Both the position numbers and the translations under genes were made by a program. Under the pieces are notes generated by a model that saw nothing but the letters and a program-made list of their open reading frames with translations, was not told where the DNA came from and made no database searches. A stretch of DNA of 64,000 nucleotides from Rana temporaria (lineage: Eukaryota > Chordata > Amphibia > Anura > Ranidae), in contig NC_053501.1 in NCBI RefSeq assembly GCF_905171775.1, forward strand, positions 17,628,754 to 17,692,753, in the 5' to 3' direction. Every line of letters starts with the position of its first letter. The stretch's first letter is position 1. Shown here in pieces: positions 46,772-56,625 of the stretch.

Positions 46772-47018
46772 GAAATCCTTGGATTAGATGATTGACAGCT
46801 GGTGAAACAGTTCCCCTGTCGCACAACGCGCGTCACCAGATTTCCGGAAATAGCTGAGCTGCGAGTCGGCACTGTACGGCGCCTGCGCAGTCAGCTCTAC
46901 ATGGCGGGCGCAGGCGCCGTATAGTTCCGACTCGCAGCTCGGCTATTTCCTGAAATCTGGTGACGTGCGTTGTGCGACAGGGGAACTGTTTCACAAGCCG
47001 TCAATCATCTAACCGAAG
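46772..47018. repeat. CpG-rich palindrome
   Basis: Arms of about 115 bp (GATTGACAGCTGGTGAAACA ... GAGCTGCGAGTCGGCACT and its inverse) around CCTGCGCAGTCAGC...GGCGCAGGCG. The same GGAAATAGCTGA and CTGCGCAGGCGC motifs recur near 54400-54450 and 55420-55540. Confidence 0.75.
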
Positions 47019-47316
47019 GATAGGAACGCCCAGTCCCGCAGTCATCAGAACCCTGAGGCAGGGATAGGAACGCCCAGTCCCGCAGTCATCAGAACCCTGA
47101 GGCAGGGATAGGAACGCCCAGTCCCGCAGTCATCAGAACCCTGAGGCAGGGATAGGAACGCCCAGTCCCGCAGTCATCAGAACCCTGAGGCAGGGATAGG
47201 AACGCCCAGTCCCGCAGTCATCAGAACCCCGAGGCAGGGATAGGAACGCCCAGTCCCGCAGTCATCAGAACCCCGAGGCAGGGATAGGAACGCCCAGTCC
47301 CGCAGTCATCAGAATG
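47018..47316. repeat. 44-bp minisatellite
   Basis: Nearly seven almost identical copies of a 44-bp unit: GGGATAGGAACGCCCAGTCC then CGCAGTCATCAGAACCCTGA. The array abuts the palindrome at 46772-47018 and ends about 260 bp from the TOGARAM1 exon 2 donor. Confidence 0.97.
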
Positions 47317-47573
47317 CGGAAGCCCTGAACAAAATCAGAATATAAAAAAGGTATGTACGGAGAAAAAAAAAAAAAAAATGACCTGCAGAAAGTAAATGTC
47401 CTTAGTATGCTGGCTCTAAGGTTAGAAATGTGTTTTTAGGGTGAACCCCCGCTTTAAGTCTCTGTTTTTTAATTTACTAAACTATTAACTGGAACATGTC
47501 ACACAGGGAGGTGTTGCGTGATGCATTCAAAATTAATGAATCCAACCGGGAGAAAACATTAACTGAACAGTAC

Positions 47574-48806
47574 CTGATCGATGTTGTGAGTTCCTGGAAA
47601 CACATCTGCCACTCCAGGGCCCTGATTTTCCCAAGGGAACTTATTTTTTCCTTTGCCAGCACTTAACATTCTTCGACTTAAGGGTTCAATGAGAGGGACA
47701 ACCCCTCTACCGTTGTGATCACTTGTTTGATAATGCCCACTCTGTACTCTGTTTCCTGTCAAAAGCCAGTCTGTGTCAGCTCCCGGCAAATGATGAGTCC
47801 CTCGGATGTGAGCCGATGACGGGAACGGAAGAGCGTACTCTACCAAACCTTGTGGGGAAATCCTGGGTAGAGTTTTTCGTGCCAGCCTGGCCTGCACAGC
47901 ATTCATTAGTCCTTCACCGTTTTCCTGTAGCTCAACTTCATCGACGGCTTTGAGCAGACTACTTTTTCCTGGACCCATAGAGGCCGCCAATACAGCAAAG
48001 GCCTCCAAAGCAGCATGGCGGACTCGCCTCTTACTATCTATTAAACACGGCGCAATTTCGCAAGCTAAAAATGGCAAGTTGAAGTCTTTACTGGGATACG
48101 TCAATAGGGAAACAATGCAAATATTTACTACTTCTTCCCTTACCCTAGAGTTCTTATGCTTCAGATTTTCAAGCAAGACAGTTAATACTTGGTATGGTCC
48201 AACCACTTTCATTAGTCTCATGTAGATTTTCATGTACTCCTGTTTAACCGTGATCTTGCCATCCCCAAGGAGTTTGACTGTTGAAGCTATGACTGGTTTG
48301 AGAAATTGTTTGACTCCTTGGCCAAGATTTACAACAAAGCAGTTCAAAACATCCAATGTGACTAAGACGACGGTAAAGTTGCTATCATCGAGCAGTGTGC
48401 ACAAGAAGCTAATAAATCCAACCACATCTGAATGGGAAACGGAACTAAAATCACGGTCTTGGATGAGATATTTGAGTTCCTCGATAGCATGGGTCCTAGA
48501 CTTATAGTCTTTCAAGTCGAGAAGTCTCGACTGCAGCTCTTGGGGAATGACACCCCACCTAAGATTGCGGTCACTCAGAGGAACGTATGGATTATCTTGA
48601 TTGTGCCCTGTTGTACCCGACAAATTTTTGTGACTATGGGAATATGGCCTAACTTGAGAACTGGTCCGCCTTGTAGAGGACTCGCTTGAGAAATCGCTGT
48701 AGGAGCTGTCTTGTGTATATGACCTCCTCCTTGCAGAACCAGTTTGTAAAGGCGCAATGTCTCCATTACTGGCAAAGGGTGCCACACGTGTAACATGGAC
48801 CTCCAT
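47574..48806 (-). CDS. TOGARAM1: TOGARAM1 exon 2 coding part: start codon and N-terminal TOG domain
   Basis: This encodes residues 1-411. I start at the ATG at 48806 because it follows an in-frame stop, has G at -3 and +4, and is the first in-frame ATG. Residues about 1-85 are Ser/Thr/Arg-rich and probably disordered (SSYSDFSSESSTRRTSS). A HEAT-repeat TOG domain follows from IPQELQSRLLD (about residue 88) to the SMGPGKSS region (about 305). Its inter-helical loops, which contact tubulin in TOG domains, include LLDDSNFTVV, KNSRVREEV and SKRRVRHA. After it come the conserved MNAVQARLARKTLPR and RMLSAGKGKNKFPWEN segments. The exon ends with CAG|GTACTG in phase 0. By alignment with mammalian TOGARAM1 this is TOG2; TOG1 is not encoded upstream in the window. 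Confidence 0.95.
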
Positions 48807-49138
48807 ACCTTCACCGCAGATATGTCCCGATATAATAGACTTAATTTTTGCCAATCAGAAAACTTCATAGGCTACATGGTGACAAAGCCAGGTGTTGAGG
48901 TGGCCTTAAAGGGCTACCTCGTAATTTCATCCAGCTGTAAATATGTACTTCAAGAATAAAACCAGCTACAAATAAAATCATATTGCACATGAAACTATGC
49001 AATAATCTCTTCTCATTTTCCCATAGGCTTGCTTTAGGTAGTCATTGTCTGGTAGAACACCGATTCATCTAATTAATAACTCATTTCCAAGAATTATAGT
49101 TGATGTTTCTTCTTCACAAAGTCTGAGAGATGAGAAAC
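48807..49138 (-). other. TOGARAM1: TOGARAM1 exon 2, 5' UTR part
   Basis: The minus strand shows a good acceptor (TTTTTCTTCTGCAG) just before 49138. The 332 bases that follow carry stops in all frames and several short upstream ORFs, for example an ATG with only two more codons (ATGAGTTATTAA) and an eight-codon ORF beginning ATGAATCGG. In the coding frame a TGA lies immediately upstream of a TTG at 48854, so no longer reading frame enters from upstream. This part is therefore leader, not coding. Confidence 0.65.
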
Positions 49139-49387
49139 CTGCAGAAGAAAAACAAAAACACACGTTAATACAACACATTTAATAAATAAGCAATAAAAAT
49201 ACAACATTTTTGACTGTCCGAGTCTTCAAAGGATGGCACCTGAGAAAATCAGTGTTTTAATATCTTAGCACTTAAAAGGGGTGTTCCAGACTTTTTTTTA
49301 AGTTTATTAAAAGTCAGCAGCTACAAAAAGTGTAGCTGCTGGCTTTTAACCCATAGCTGCTATGGTTTGCAATATATTGGTGCATTT

Positions 49388-49679
49388 TCTGCTAAAATTA
49401 CATAAACCAGCTGATGATGTCAGAAACTAAAAAAAAAGAGAAGATAAAATGTGCACAAAGCATGACAAGGGACAGACACCACAGAAAATAGATAGAATAA
49501 TGGATGTTATTCATCAGTCACTCTGAGCAGTCCATGTGCAAGCTCACAGACTGATATGTATACACTTCTATCTATTTTCTGTGGTGTCTGTCCCTTGTCA
49601 TGCTTTGTGCACATTTTATCTTCTCTTTTTTTAGTTTCTGACATCATCAGCTGGTTTATGTAATTATAGCAGCAAAATC
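49388..49679. repeat. Long hairpin upstream of exon 2
   Basis: Arms 49388-49497 (AATTACATAAACCAGCTGAT ... CACCACAGAAAATAGATAG) and 49565-49679 are near-perfect inverse copies with a 67-bp spacer. It lies in intron 1, about 250 bp before the exon 2 acceptor on the transcribed strand. Confidence 0.9.
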
Positions 49680-50241
49680 AAATGTTAGGTTTCGTCTAAG
49701 AGAGGGTTTGTAAAATATATATATTTTCATGTTCAGTATTGGGGGGGGGGGGGGGGGGAGTACTGGCACCTCTTTTGGCCCACTTAAAGCACTGCTCACT
49801 ACCATGTACAAATAAAAGTAATTTGCACAGACTTTGAAGTTGCTGGTTCTACTATTTCATTTGATGGTACATACACACCACAGTCTGATTGTACAATCTC
49901 ATTTAAAGGAGGAACCGTTTAAGAAAATGTAAAAAAAGTTTGCAACTGCAAATACTGTAGCTGCTGACTTTTAATAAACAGATATTCACAAGCCTATGGA
50001 TCCAGCTTGGTCATCACCTGGGCCGGTTCTTTGCCAGTCCTCGGGTCCCCAATGCTGCCATCTTGAGTGTGGAATGCTGGCGCTGTGACTTCCTATTGGC
50101 TCACAGCCAGCTCCCCAATGCACATGTGCAAGTTAATCTTTACTTTCTGAATGGACCCACAGCCTCCTAGTATCTGCAACGTGTCCCAGGAGAGGTGGGC
50201 TGGGGTGGGGGGAAATAAACTTCCTCCTGGATTGCCTAGGT

Positions 50242-51190
50242 CAGGTGTGTCAAACTCAGTTTCATTGCAGGCCGCATCAGTATTATGGTTGCCCTCAAAG
50301 GGCCGGTTGTATCTTTAAGGCTGGGTTCACACCTCGCAGCAGGGGTCCGGTGCGTCCCTATTCCCAGTTTCAGGGACGGATCGGGCTGAATTTCTGCCTG
50401 GGTTCAGCCCTGAAACTGAGCCAAAGACACACAGGCTGCTCCGCAGCCCCAACGGAGGTATGTGAACCGGCTCTCCTGTCCTGCGAATTGGATGCGGGGA
50501 AACCTGCACTAGATGTCCAGTGCACCCCCACCCCCCTTACATCAGATATCAAGAGCCAACCTACCATCAGAAGAAGTCAAGAGTCACCCCACCCTCCCTT
50601 ACATCACAGTGCTACTCCCTGCTGCCAAAGAAGAAGCTGAAGGTTGAGCTGGGAAAGAGTGCAGGGTCTGGAGGAGGAGTCCTCTCCTGCTCTCTCGCTG
50701 CCGACTGCTGAGACAAGGTGGGGGCAGAGATGAAAGGGGGGTGCCTCGGCTGTAGGAGAGGTGCGGGCAGTGGTAGCCCGTAATGTAGGGGCTCCCCCCT
50801 AATTACATGCAGGGCGCCGGACACATGGATTCCACTGGGGTTTTTTTTTGTAGAAGCACGTGATCAGAACTAAAGGCTCTAATTGGCTTAAAAAAAAGGG
50901 TGGGCACTGCACCCTGAACCCACCCAGTTATGTGAAAATAGCAAATTAATATTTCTCCTCCTGGCCAATCAGGATGCGGGTCCTGAAACCCGATTGTCTA
51001 ATTGTATTGGCCGCCAGAGGAGAATATGCAGGGGAAGCCGATGTGATGGCGAGAAGGGGAAGACGCAGGACGAAGCTGTTGAGGAGGAAGCGCCGCCCAT
51101 GACCTAGATGGGGTAAGTGCGGGGCTGGTGGGCGGACGATTGAGCGGGGGGCACCAGCCGCCACTGGGGGCGAGGGCCAAATGAAATGGC
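50242..51190. mobile_element. hAT-like element related to 51264-52479
   Basis: Starts CAGGTGTGTCAAACTCAGTT and shares CGCATCAGTATTATGGTTGC, TGTCCAGTGCACCCCC and GGCCAAATGAAATGGCCCA with the neighbour. The right end and duplication are unclear. Confidence 0.55.
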
Positions 51191-51570
51191 CCACGTGTGG
51201 CCTTGGTGATCCAAGCAGACGTGGGAGAGGGCACCTATCAAAACTGGATTCCTTCCCCCTAGGACAAGGGTGTCAAACTCAATTTCATGGTTGGCCGCAT
51301 CAGCATTATGATTGCCCTCAAAAGGGCCGGTTGTATCTGTAAGATTAGATGTCCAGCGCATCCCCTCATCTTATATTAGATGTGAAGAGCCCCCCACCAT
51401 CGGAAGTTGAGTCCCCCACTCTCCCTTACATCACAGTGCACCCCCCCTCTTTCCTTATGCTGCTGCTGGAAAGAAGCTGGATGCATTGCTTGAAAGCAGA
51501 AAGTATGGGTTCTGGAGTAGGACCAGAGGAGGGCTGGAGCTCTCCTGCAGCTGCAGGAGAGGTGCGAGGG

Positions 51571-52410
51571 CAGGGGCGTCGTTAGGCCCGGGCTTAGGGG
51601 GCTGGAGCCCCGAATGAGTCCCCATAAAGCCCCGAGCATTTAGCTAGCCGTTGTTAGCCCCGAGCACGGGACCGTTCTGATCCCGAGTGCCGCCGCGCCG
51701 AGACCGAGTCCTGCCGAGTGCCGCCGCGCCGATTGTGGCCGAGTGCGATAGCAGGCTGGTCCCGCTTTCTGGAGCCCAACGCCTATGATGGACGTCCCAC
51801 TGATCCAATGCCGGGACCGCGGGACGTGTGACGTCCATCATAGGCACCCAAGCTCCAGAAGGCAGGAATTACAATACCGTGGCGCCACATCACTGAGATG
51901 ATCCCCACTCGGAGCTCGATCGGGAGAGATCAGGCCAGTGGAGGAGCTCGATCGGGTGACAAAGTTAAAAAGGCCACTAGGTCCAACTGGCAGTAAACTA
52001 AATGTAAATGCAAAGTCAGGTAGGTGTATGTAGGTCAGGTAGGTGAGTGTATGCATGTCAAGTAGGTGAGTGTATGCATGTCAGGTAGGTGAGTGTATGC
52101 ATGTCAGGTAGGTGAGTGTATGCATGTCAGGTAGGTGAGTGTATGCATGTCAGGTAGGTGAGTGTATGCATGTCAGGTAGGTGAGTGTATGCATGTCAGG
52201 TAGTCAGTGTAATAGTCAGTTTAGTGTTCAAAATTGATGGGCAATGGTAAGCCAGGCAGCAACCGGCAAGTGAGCTTGCCCCCCACCGCCCAGCCAAAAA
52301 AAAACACGCCATGACCATCCCGGATCCAAAACCGCGCTGCCGCCCCTCCCCCCCTGGTGCCGGCCTCAGGCTGAAGCCCCTGGTCTTCTTGCCACCTAGC
52401 AACGCCCCTG
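51571..52410. mobile_element. hAT-like element nested in another hAT-like element
   Basis: An 840-bp element with ends CAGGGGCGTCGTTAGGC and, inverted, CAGGGGCGTTGCTAGG, flanked by TGCGAGGG on both sides (51563-51570, 52411-52418). It holds a 23-bp minisatellite and no transposase. Confidence 0.88.
52018..52204. repeat. 23-bp minisatellite
   Basis: About eight copies of AGGTAGGTGAGTGTATGCAT plus GTC, very uniform, inside the hAT-like element. Each unit contains GGTGAGT, a consensus splice-donor-like string on the plus strand. Confidence 0.97.
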
Positions 52411-52891
52411 TGCGAGGGCCACATGAAATGGCCTGGAGGGCCGGATTTGGCCCGCGGGCCTTGTGTTTGCAAACCTATGCCCTAGGAGAAAACAAAAAAA
52501 AATCCAAATATTGAAGAAGAGGGCGGGGGGGGAAGAGAAAAGCGTAACATCCCTTTTTAGGTGAAACCTAAACTCCTACATTCCGATCACAGCCAACCAA
52601 ATGACAGAGATGGTGGATCTAAAGGAGATTGTACATTGTATGGTCAGCTAAAAAACCATTCCCTGTTCTACACAAAAAAATAAAAACAAACAACAAAAGT
52701 TTTGATCACACAAACATGTCACAATGTATCCAAAACACATGACATGTGATGAGAGGGCGGAGCATGCGCCGTATTCTATATAGAGGGATACAATGTATCA
52801 GATCAGACATCATGTATCATCACATTGTGATCGGAGGAGAAATCAGAGCCCAGGCTGTGCAGGAGATCAGAGGGAGAATGAAGAAGTTTAC

Positions 52892-53050
52892 CTTCTGTGC
52901 ACGATCAGATCACAGCCCCCGATGTCATCACAGGCACACAGACCACCCACGGATCGGCCGATGTGCCCTCTGCCCGCTCTCCCCCCCACATTGGCGGCTG
53001 CTGCTGCTGCTGGAGAATGATGCCGGGGAACTGATCGTCGGTGATCAGCT
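52892..53050 (-). other. TOGARAM1: TOGARAM1 exon 1, non-coding (putative)
   Basis: On the minus strand this GC-rich segment ends in a splice donor, GAAG|GTAAAC, with the last exon base at 52892. It holds one short upstream ORF (starting ATGTGGGGGGGAG, stopping before the donor) and no TOG-like coding sequence. It would join the acceptor at 49138 as a 5' UTR exon. The upstream boundary is a guess placed near the CRE palindrome. An upstream first exon elsewhere, for example near the 61.6 kb CpG-rich promoter, cannot be excluded. Confidence 0.4.
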
Positions 53051-53056
53051 GACCTC

Positions 53057-53064
53057 TGACGTCA
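53057..53064. promoter_or_regulatory. CRE palindrome TGACGTCA in putative TOGARAM1 promoter
   Basis: A full, unmutated CREB/ATF palindrome sits at the upstream edge of the proposed first exon, in a locally GC-rich stretch (about 52900-53070) outside the neighbouring repeats. With the X-box-like site about 180 bp further upstream it makes the best promoter candidate for the minus-strand gene. The transcription start itself cannot be read from sequence. Confidence 0.4.
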
Positions 53065-53119
53065 TCGCACTACAGCAGCCTAAGAGAGGCAAACCTTGTG
53101 TGCCAGCAGGGATGTCCCT

Positions 53120-53230
53120 CCCTCCCTCCATTCACTGTCCCTCCTCCTCCCTCCTCCCTCCATTCACTGTCCCTCCTCCTCCCTCCTCCCTCCATTCACT
53201 GTCCCTCCTCCTCCTCCCTCCCTCCATTCA
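53120..53230. repeat. C/T-rich tandem repeat (CTCCCTCCATTCACTGTCC)
   Basis: Three to four irregular copies of CTCCCTCCATTCACTGTCCC between the X-box-like site and the CRE. On the TOGARAM1 sense strand it is purine-rich (GGAGGGAGGAGG). Confidence 0.9.
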
Positions 53231-53238
53231 GTGTCAGT

Positions 53239-53251
53239 GTTTCATGGTAAC
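53239..53251. promoter_or_regulatory. X-box-like RFX site upstream of TOGARAM1
   Basis: The 13 bases GTTTCATGGTAAC form an imperfect palindrome close to the RFX X-box consensus (GTTNCCATGGNAAC), one base shorter at the centre. The GGTAAC half fits perfectly. It lies about 200 bp upstream of the proposed TOGARAM1 first exon. RFX factors drive many ciliary genes, so the position fits the gene's role, but binding is inferred from one short match. Confidence 0.4.
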
Positions 53252-53393
53252 TTGGTGACCACATTATAGAGACACAAGAAGACAGGGAGGAACTGCAGCC
53301 ATCTCATCAGATCTGTAGATCCTTCATTATTGATGTAAAGATGCTTAAAGTGACACTAAATGATATCATTTGTCTCCAAAAATGACACACTTT

Positions 53394-54111
53394 GGGCCAG
53401 ATTCAGGGAGGGAGCGCGTAACTCTGTGCAGGGGCGTAGCGTATCCTATTTACGCTACGCCACCGCAAACTTTGACAGGCAAGTGCATTATTCACAAAGC
53501 ACTTGCTTCCGTAAATTGGCCGGCGTAAGCCCCGCCTAATTCAAATGTGTAAGATGTGGGCGTGTTTTATGTAAAATCATCGTGACCCTGCGCAAATGAC
53601 GCTTTTTACGAACGGCGCATGCGCCGTCCGTGAACGTATATCCCAGTGCGCATGCTCCAAATTAACCCGCAAATAGTCAATGCTTTCGACGTGAACGTAA
53701 ATGACGCACAGCCCTATTCGTGAACGACTTATGCAAACGACGTAATCGATGGAAAATTTGACCGTCCATACTTAACATTGGCTACGCCTCCTATAGCAGG
53801 GGTAACTTTACGCCGGAAAAAGCCTTACGTAAACGGCGTATCTGTACTGCGACGGCCGGGCGGACGTTCGTGAATAGGCGTATCTTGCTGATTTACATAT
53901 TCTAGGCGTAAATCAGCGTACACGCCCCTAGCGGCCAGCATAAATATGCAGTTAAGATACGACGACGTAGGAGACTTACGCCGGTCGTATCTTAGCAATA
54001 TTTAAGCGTATCTCAGCTTGAGAATACGCTTAAATATACGACGGCGGGGATTCGGACTTACGACGGCGTATCTACTGATACGCCTGTCGTAAGTCTACCT
54101 GAATCTGGCCC
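53394..54111. mobile_element. Harbinger-like 'GGGCCAGATTC' element, copy 5
   Basis: A 718-bp element with ends GGGCCAGATTCAGGGAGG and CCTGAATCTGGCCC, flanked by TTT (53391-53393, 54112-54114). It lies directly upstream of the proposed TOGARAM1 promoter. Confidence 0.82.
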
Positions 54112-54459
54112 TTTTTTACCCCTGTAAGGTAAAAGGCATAATGAGTTAGTATGCACCGCATACTAGCTCATTATGAAATACTTACCTTAGAGCGAGGCGT
54201 CTGTAACTTACCTGGTCCAGGCCAAGGTAGCTGACATGTTGCCTCGCCGTGTCTTCCGGGTATCGCGGTTCAAGCGATGTGAGTGGCTGGAGCCGCGATG
54301 TCGTCACTCCCGCGCATGCGCGGGGGAGACTTTTTTCTGACAAGGTCCGCCGATTGCCGGTGTTCTGCCGAATAAGTTCCGCCCGGCGGATAAGGACCCC
54401 CTTGTACTGCGCAGGCGCGGCGCCTGGTTTCCGAAAATAGCTGAACACTATGGCATATT

Positions 54460-55184
54460 AGCTGGATTCAGAGAGAGTTAGGCCGGCGTATCAGTAGATA
54501 CGCCGTCGTAACTCGGAATCTGCGCCGTCCTAAGTTTAAGTGTATTCTCAAACTGAAATACACTTAAACCTAGCTAAGATACGACAGCCTGCGTCGTCGT
54601 ATCTTAGGGTGCAATATTTAGGCTGGCCGCTAGGTGGCGCTTCCGTTGAGTTCGGCGTAGAATATGTAAATGACTAGATATGCCTATTCACGAACGTACG
54701 TGCGCCTGTCGCAGTAAAGATACGCCCTTTACGTAAGGCGTTTTCAGGCGTAAAGTTATTCCATCAAATAGCTGGACTAGTCAATGTTAAGTATGGCCGT
54801 CGTTCCCGCGTCGAAATTTGAAAATTTTACGTCGTTTGCGTAAGTCGTCCGTGAATAGGGCTGGATGTAATTTACGTTCACGTTGAAACCAATACGTCCT
54901 TGCGGCGTACTTTGGCGCAATGCACACTGGGATATGTACACGGACGGCGCATGCACCGTTCGTAAAAAATGTCAATCACGTCAGGTCACCCCCCATTAAC
55001 ATAAAACACGCCCCCTCATTTGAATTAGGCGCGCTTACGCCGGCCCTATTTACGCTACGCCGCCGTAAGTTAGGAGGCAAGTACTTTGTGAATACAGTAC
55101 TTGCCTCTCTGACTTAAGGCGGCGTAGCGTAAATACGATACGCTACGCCGCCTTAAAGTTGCGGCGGCGTCTCTGAATCCAGCT
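54460..55184. mobile_element. Harbinger-like 'GGGCCAGATTC' element, copy 6
   Basis: About 725 bp between AGCTGGATTCAGAGAGAG and GTCTCTGAATCCAGCT. The interior is the family's (TCAGTAGATACGCCGTCGTA, CCGCTAGGTGGCGCTTCC). Confidence 0.75.
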
Positions 55185-55570
55185 AATATGTCTGCACGCT
55201 CCCGATGCTTGTGCTACTCTACAAGGGGCGGGGGTGATTTTAACAATAAAGTACATGTCTTAGCGGGGCGTGTTGATGGGCGGATTTGCACATTTTAAGT
55301 CAGATGGGCGGGTTTTACGCCCATCAACATGCCCCGCTAAGACGTGTACTTTATTGTTAAAATCACCCCCGCCCCCTGCAGAGTAGCACAAGCATCGGGA
55401 GCGTGCGGCATATGTGTGATAGTCACTGCGCATGCGCCGTGTGGAGCTGACTCTCAGCTCTACGTGTTCGGCTATTTTCGGAGGCTCGGTAGGCTCGGGT
55501 GAGGTTTGTACTGCGCAAGCGCCGCACCTGCGCAGTACAGGGGGGTCCAAATCCGCTGGGGGAACATTTT
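55185..55570. repeat. CpG-rich palindromic repeat
   Basis: Arms CACGCTCCCGATGCTTGTGC ... CTTAGCGGGGCGTGTTGATG and their inverse around a TTTAAGTCAGATGG loop (55196-55407), followed by a CTGCGCAAGCGCC-rich segment. Confidence 0.75.
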
Positions 55571-55640
55571 CGGCAGGACATATTATAGGCTATTATAGGC
55601 TTACCTGTAGGTAAAAGTAAAAAAAATAGTATACAACCGC

Positions 55641-56160
55641 TTTAATGACCAGGTAATTTTTTCCAAACGGCACTGCGTCACTTTAAAAAAGGAAGTAAAC
55701 CCTCTCTAAAGAAAAATCATTATGAATTACATCAAAGCCCCCGCAGTGGTCCTCGATCACCGCCTTCGCCGCCACCATCTCTCCCGGAGTGACTTCCATG
55801 ATGTCACTCCCGCACATGCGTGCGGGACCCGGCAGTGACGACATGATCACCTTCACTAACGGCACACTCAGTGCGCCTGCACCGTTGCCCACGGCGCGAT
55901 TGCGCGAATCTCCTTAACCTTGTAGGTTAAGGAGATATTTGTTGCACCTACAGGTAAGCCTTAATCTAGGCTTACCTGTAGGTTAAAGTGGTTTTTAACT
56001 GACAATTGCGCGGTCGTGGGATTTAGCGGGGCGTGTTGATGGGCATAAAACCCCACAAATAGAGCCTCCTTTTGGTGGTATTTGATCACCTCTGCGGTTT
56101 TTAGTTTTTGCACTATAATCATTTATTGGTTTGCGCAAAAGTATAGCGTCTACAAAATAG
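55641..56160. repeat. Interspersed repeat split by a smaller insertion
   Basis: AATGACCAGGTAATTTTTTC...CACTGCGTCACTTTAA resumes as TTTTAACTGACAATTGCGCGG at about 55990 and continues with GGTATTTGATCACCTCTGCG. The inserted piece, about 55684-55990, begins AAAAGGAAGTAAACCCTC and ends GCTTACCTGTAGGTTAAAG. Confidence 0.55.
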
Positions 56161-56164
56161 GGAA

Positions 56165-56625
56165 GAGATTTATGGCATTTTTGAGAGCGATAGAGAGGGG
56201 TGTGTGAGAGAGAGTGGGGGATGAGAGAAGGGGATTGGGGGTGAGAGGTTGGGATGAGAGAGAGAGGGGGTGGAAGAGAGAGGGGGTAGAAGAGAGAGAG
56301 GGAGGAGGGGATAAGAGAGAGAATGTGAGGTGAGGTGGGTGAGAGAGAGGGAGTCCCTGTCTGGGGGTAGGTGTGTGAGATGCCTGGTACATACCTCCCA
56401 ACTTTTCAACTTCAGAATGAGGTACAAATGAGCATACCAACGAAGTTGTTGAGCGGGGGGGGGGGAATTCCGTGGATCGGAGTTGTTGAGTGGGATGGGT
56501 CCGCGGATCAGAGTTGTTGAGTGTTGAGCGGGGGGGGGGGGGGGGTTGGGGTTCCGCGGATCAAAGTTGTTGAGCTGGGGGGGGGGGGGGGATTCCATGG
56601 ATCAAAGTTAATAATTTGATCCAAG
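56165..56625. repeat. Purine-rich and G-run tract
   Basis: GAGAGAGAGGGGGTGGAAG-type repeats (56180-56370), then about three degenerate copies of a unit with GTTGTTGAGCGGGGGGGG and TCCGCGGATCAAAG. G runs reach 17 bases. Confidence 0.9.

Larger units (their letters stand above)
51264..52479. mobile_element. hAT-like element with 8-bp duplication, carrying a nested hAT
   Basis: Ends CAAGGGTGTCAAACTCAATT and, inverted, CATAGGTTTGCAAACACAAG, with CCCTAGGA on both sides (51256-51263, 52480-52487). Most of its length is the nested element. Confidence 0.82.
760..53050 (-). other. TOGARAM1: TOGARAM1 gene span (5' and central part; 3' end off-window)
   Basis: This is the extent of a minus-strand spliced gene for TOGARAM1 (crescerin-1, formerly FAM179B), a TOG-array protein that binds tubulin and controls axonemal microtubules in cilia; human variants cause Joubert-type ciliopathy (established knowledge). 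Seen in the sequence: fifteen coding exons, each with AG acceptor and GT donor (one GC donor), whose phases agree at every junction. Conserved blocks include IPQELQSRLLD, KQEYMKI, SRVREEVVNIC, SKRRVRHAALEAFAVLA, LRNSAAKKRAK, REDVDKALGAM and YVPSKDLP. The reconstructed coding part is 3353 nt (1117 codons plus 2 nt): a TOG domain (about residues 90-310), a long low-complexity linker, and a second TOG domain (about residues 840-1080). The C-terminal TOG domain is missing because the window ends. Introns range from about 80 bp to 11 kb and are full of transposons. The family call is very secure; the first exon is not. Confidence 0.95.

Noticed and set aside
47723..48689. Plus-strand ORFs of 76-91 residues
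   Set aside because: They are antisense shadows of the conserved TOG-coding exon.
48807..48854. Start of the long ORF at TTG 48854
   Set aside because: TTG follows directly after a TGA and is not a usual vertebrate start; the ATG at 48806 has good context.
54182..54448. An 88-residue minus-strand ORF as a missing TOG1 exon
   Set aside because: It contains no HEAT-like pattern and overlaps a CpG-rich repeat also seen at 46.8 and 55.4 kb.
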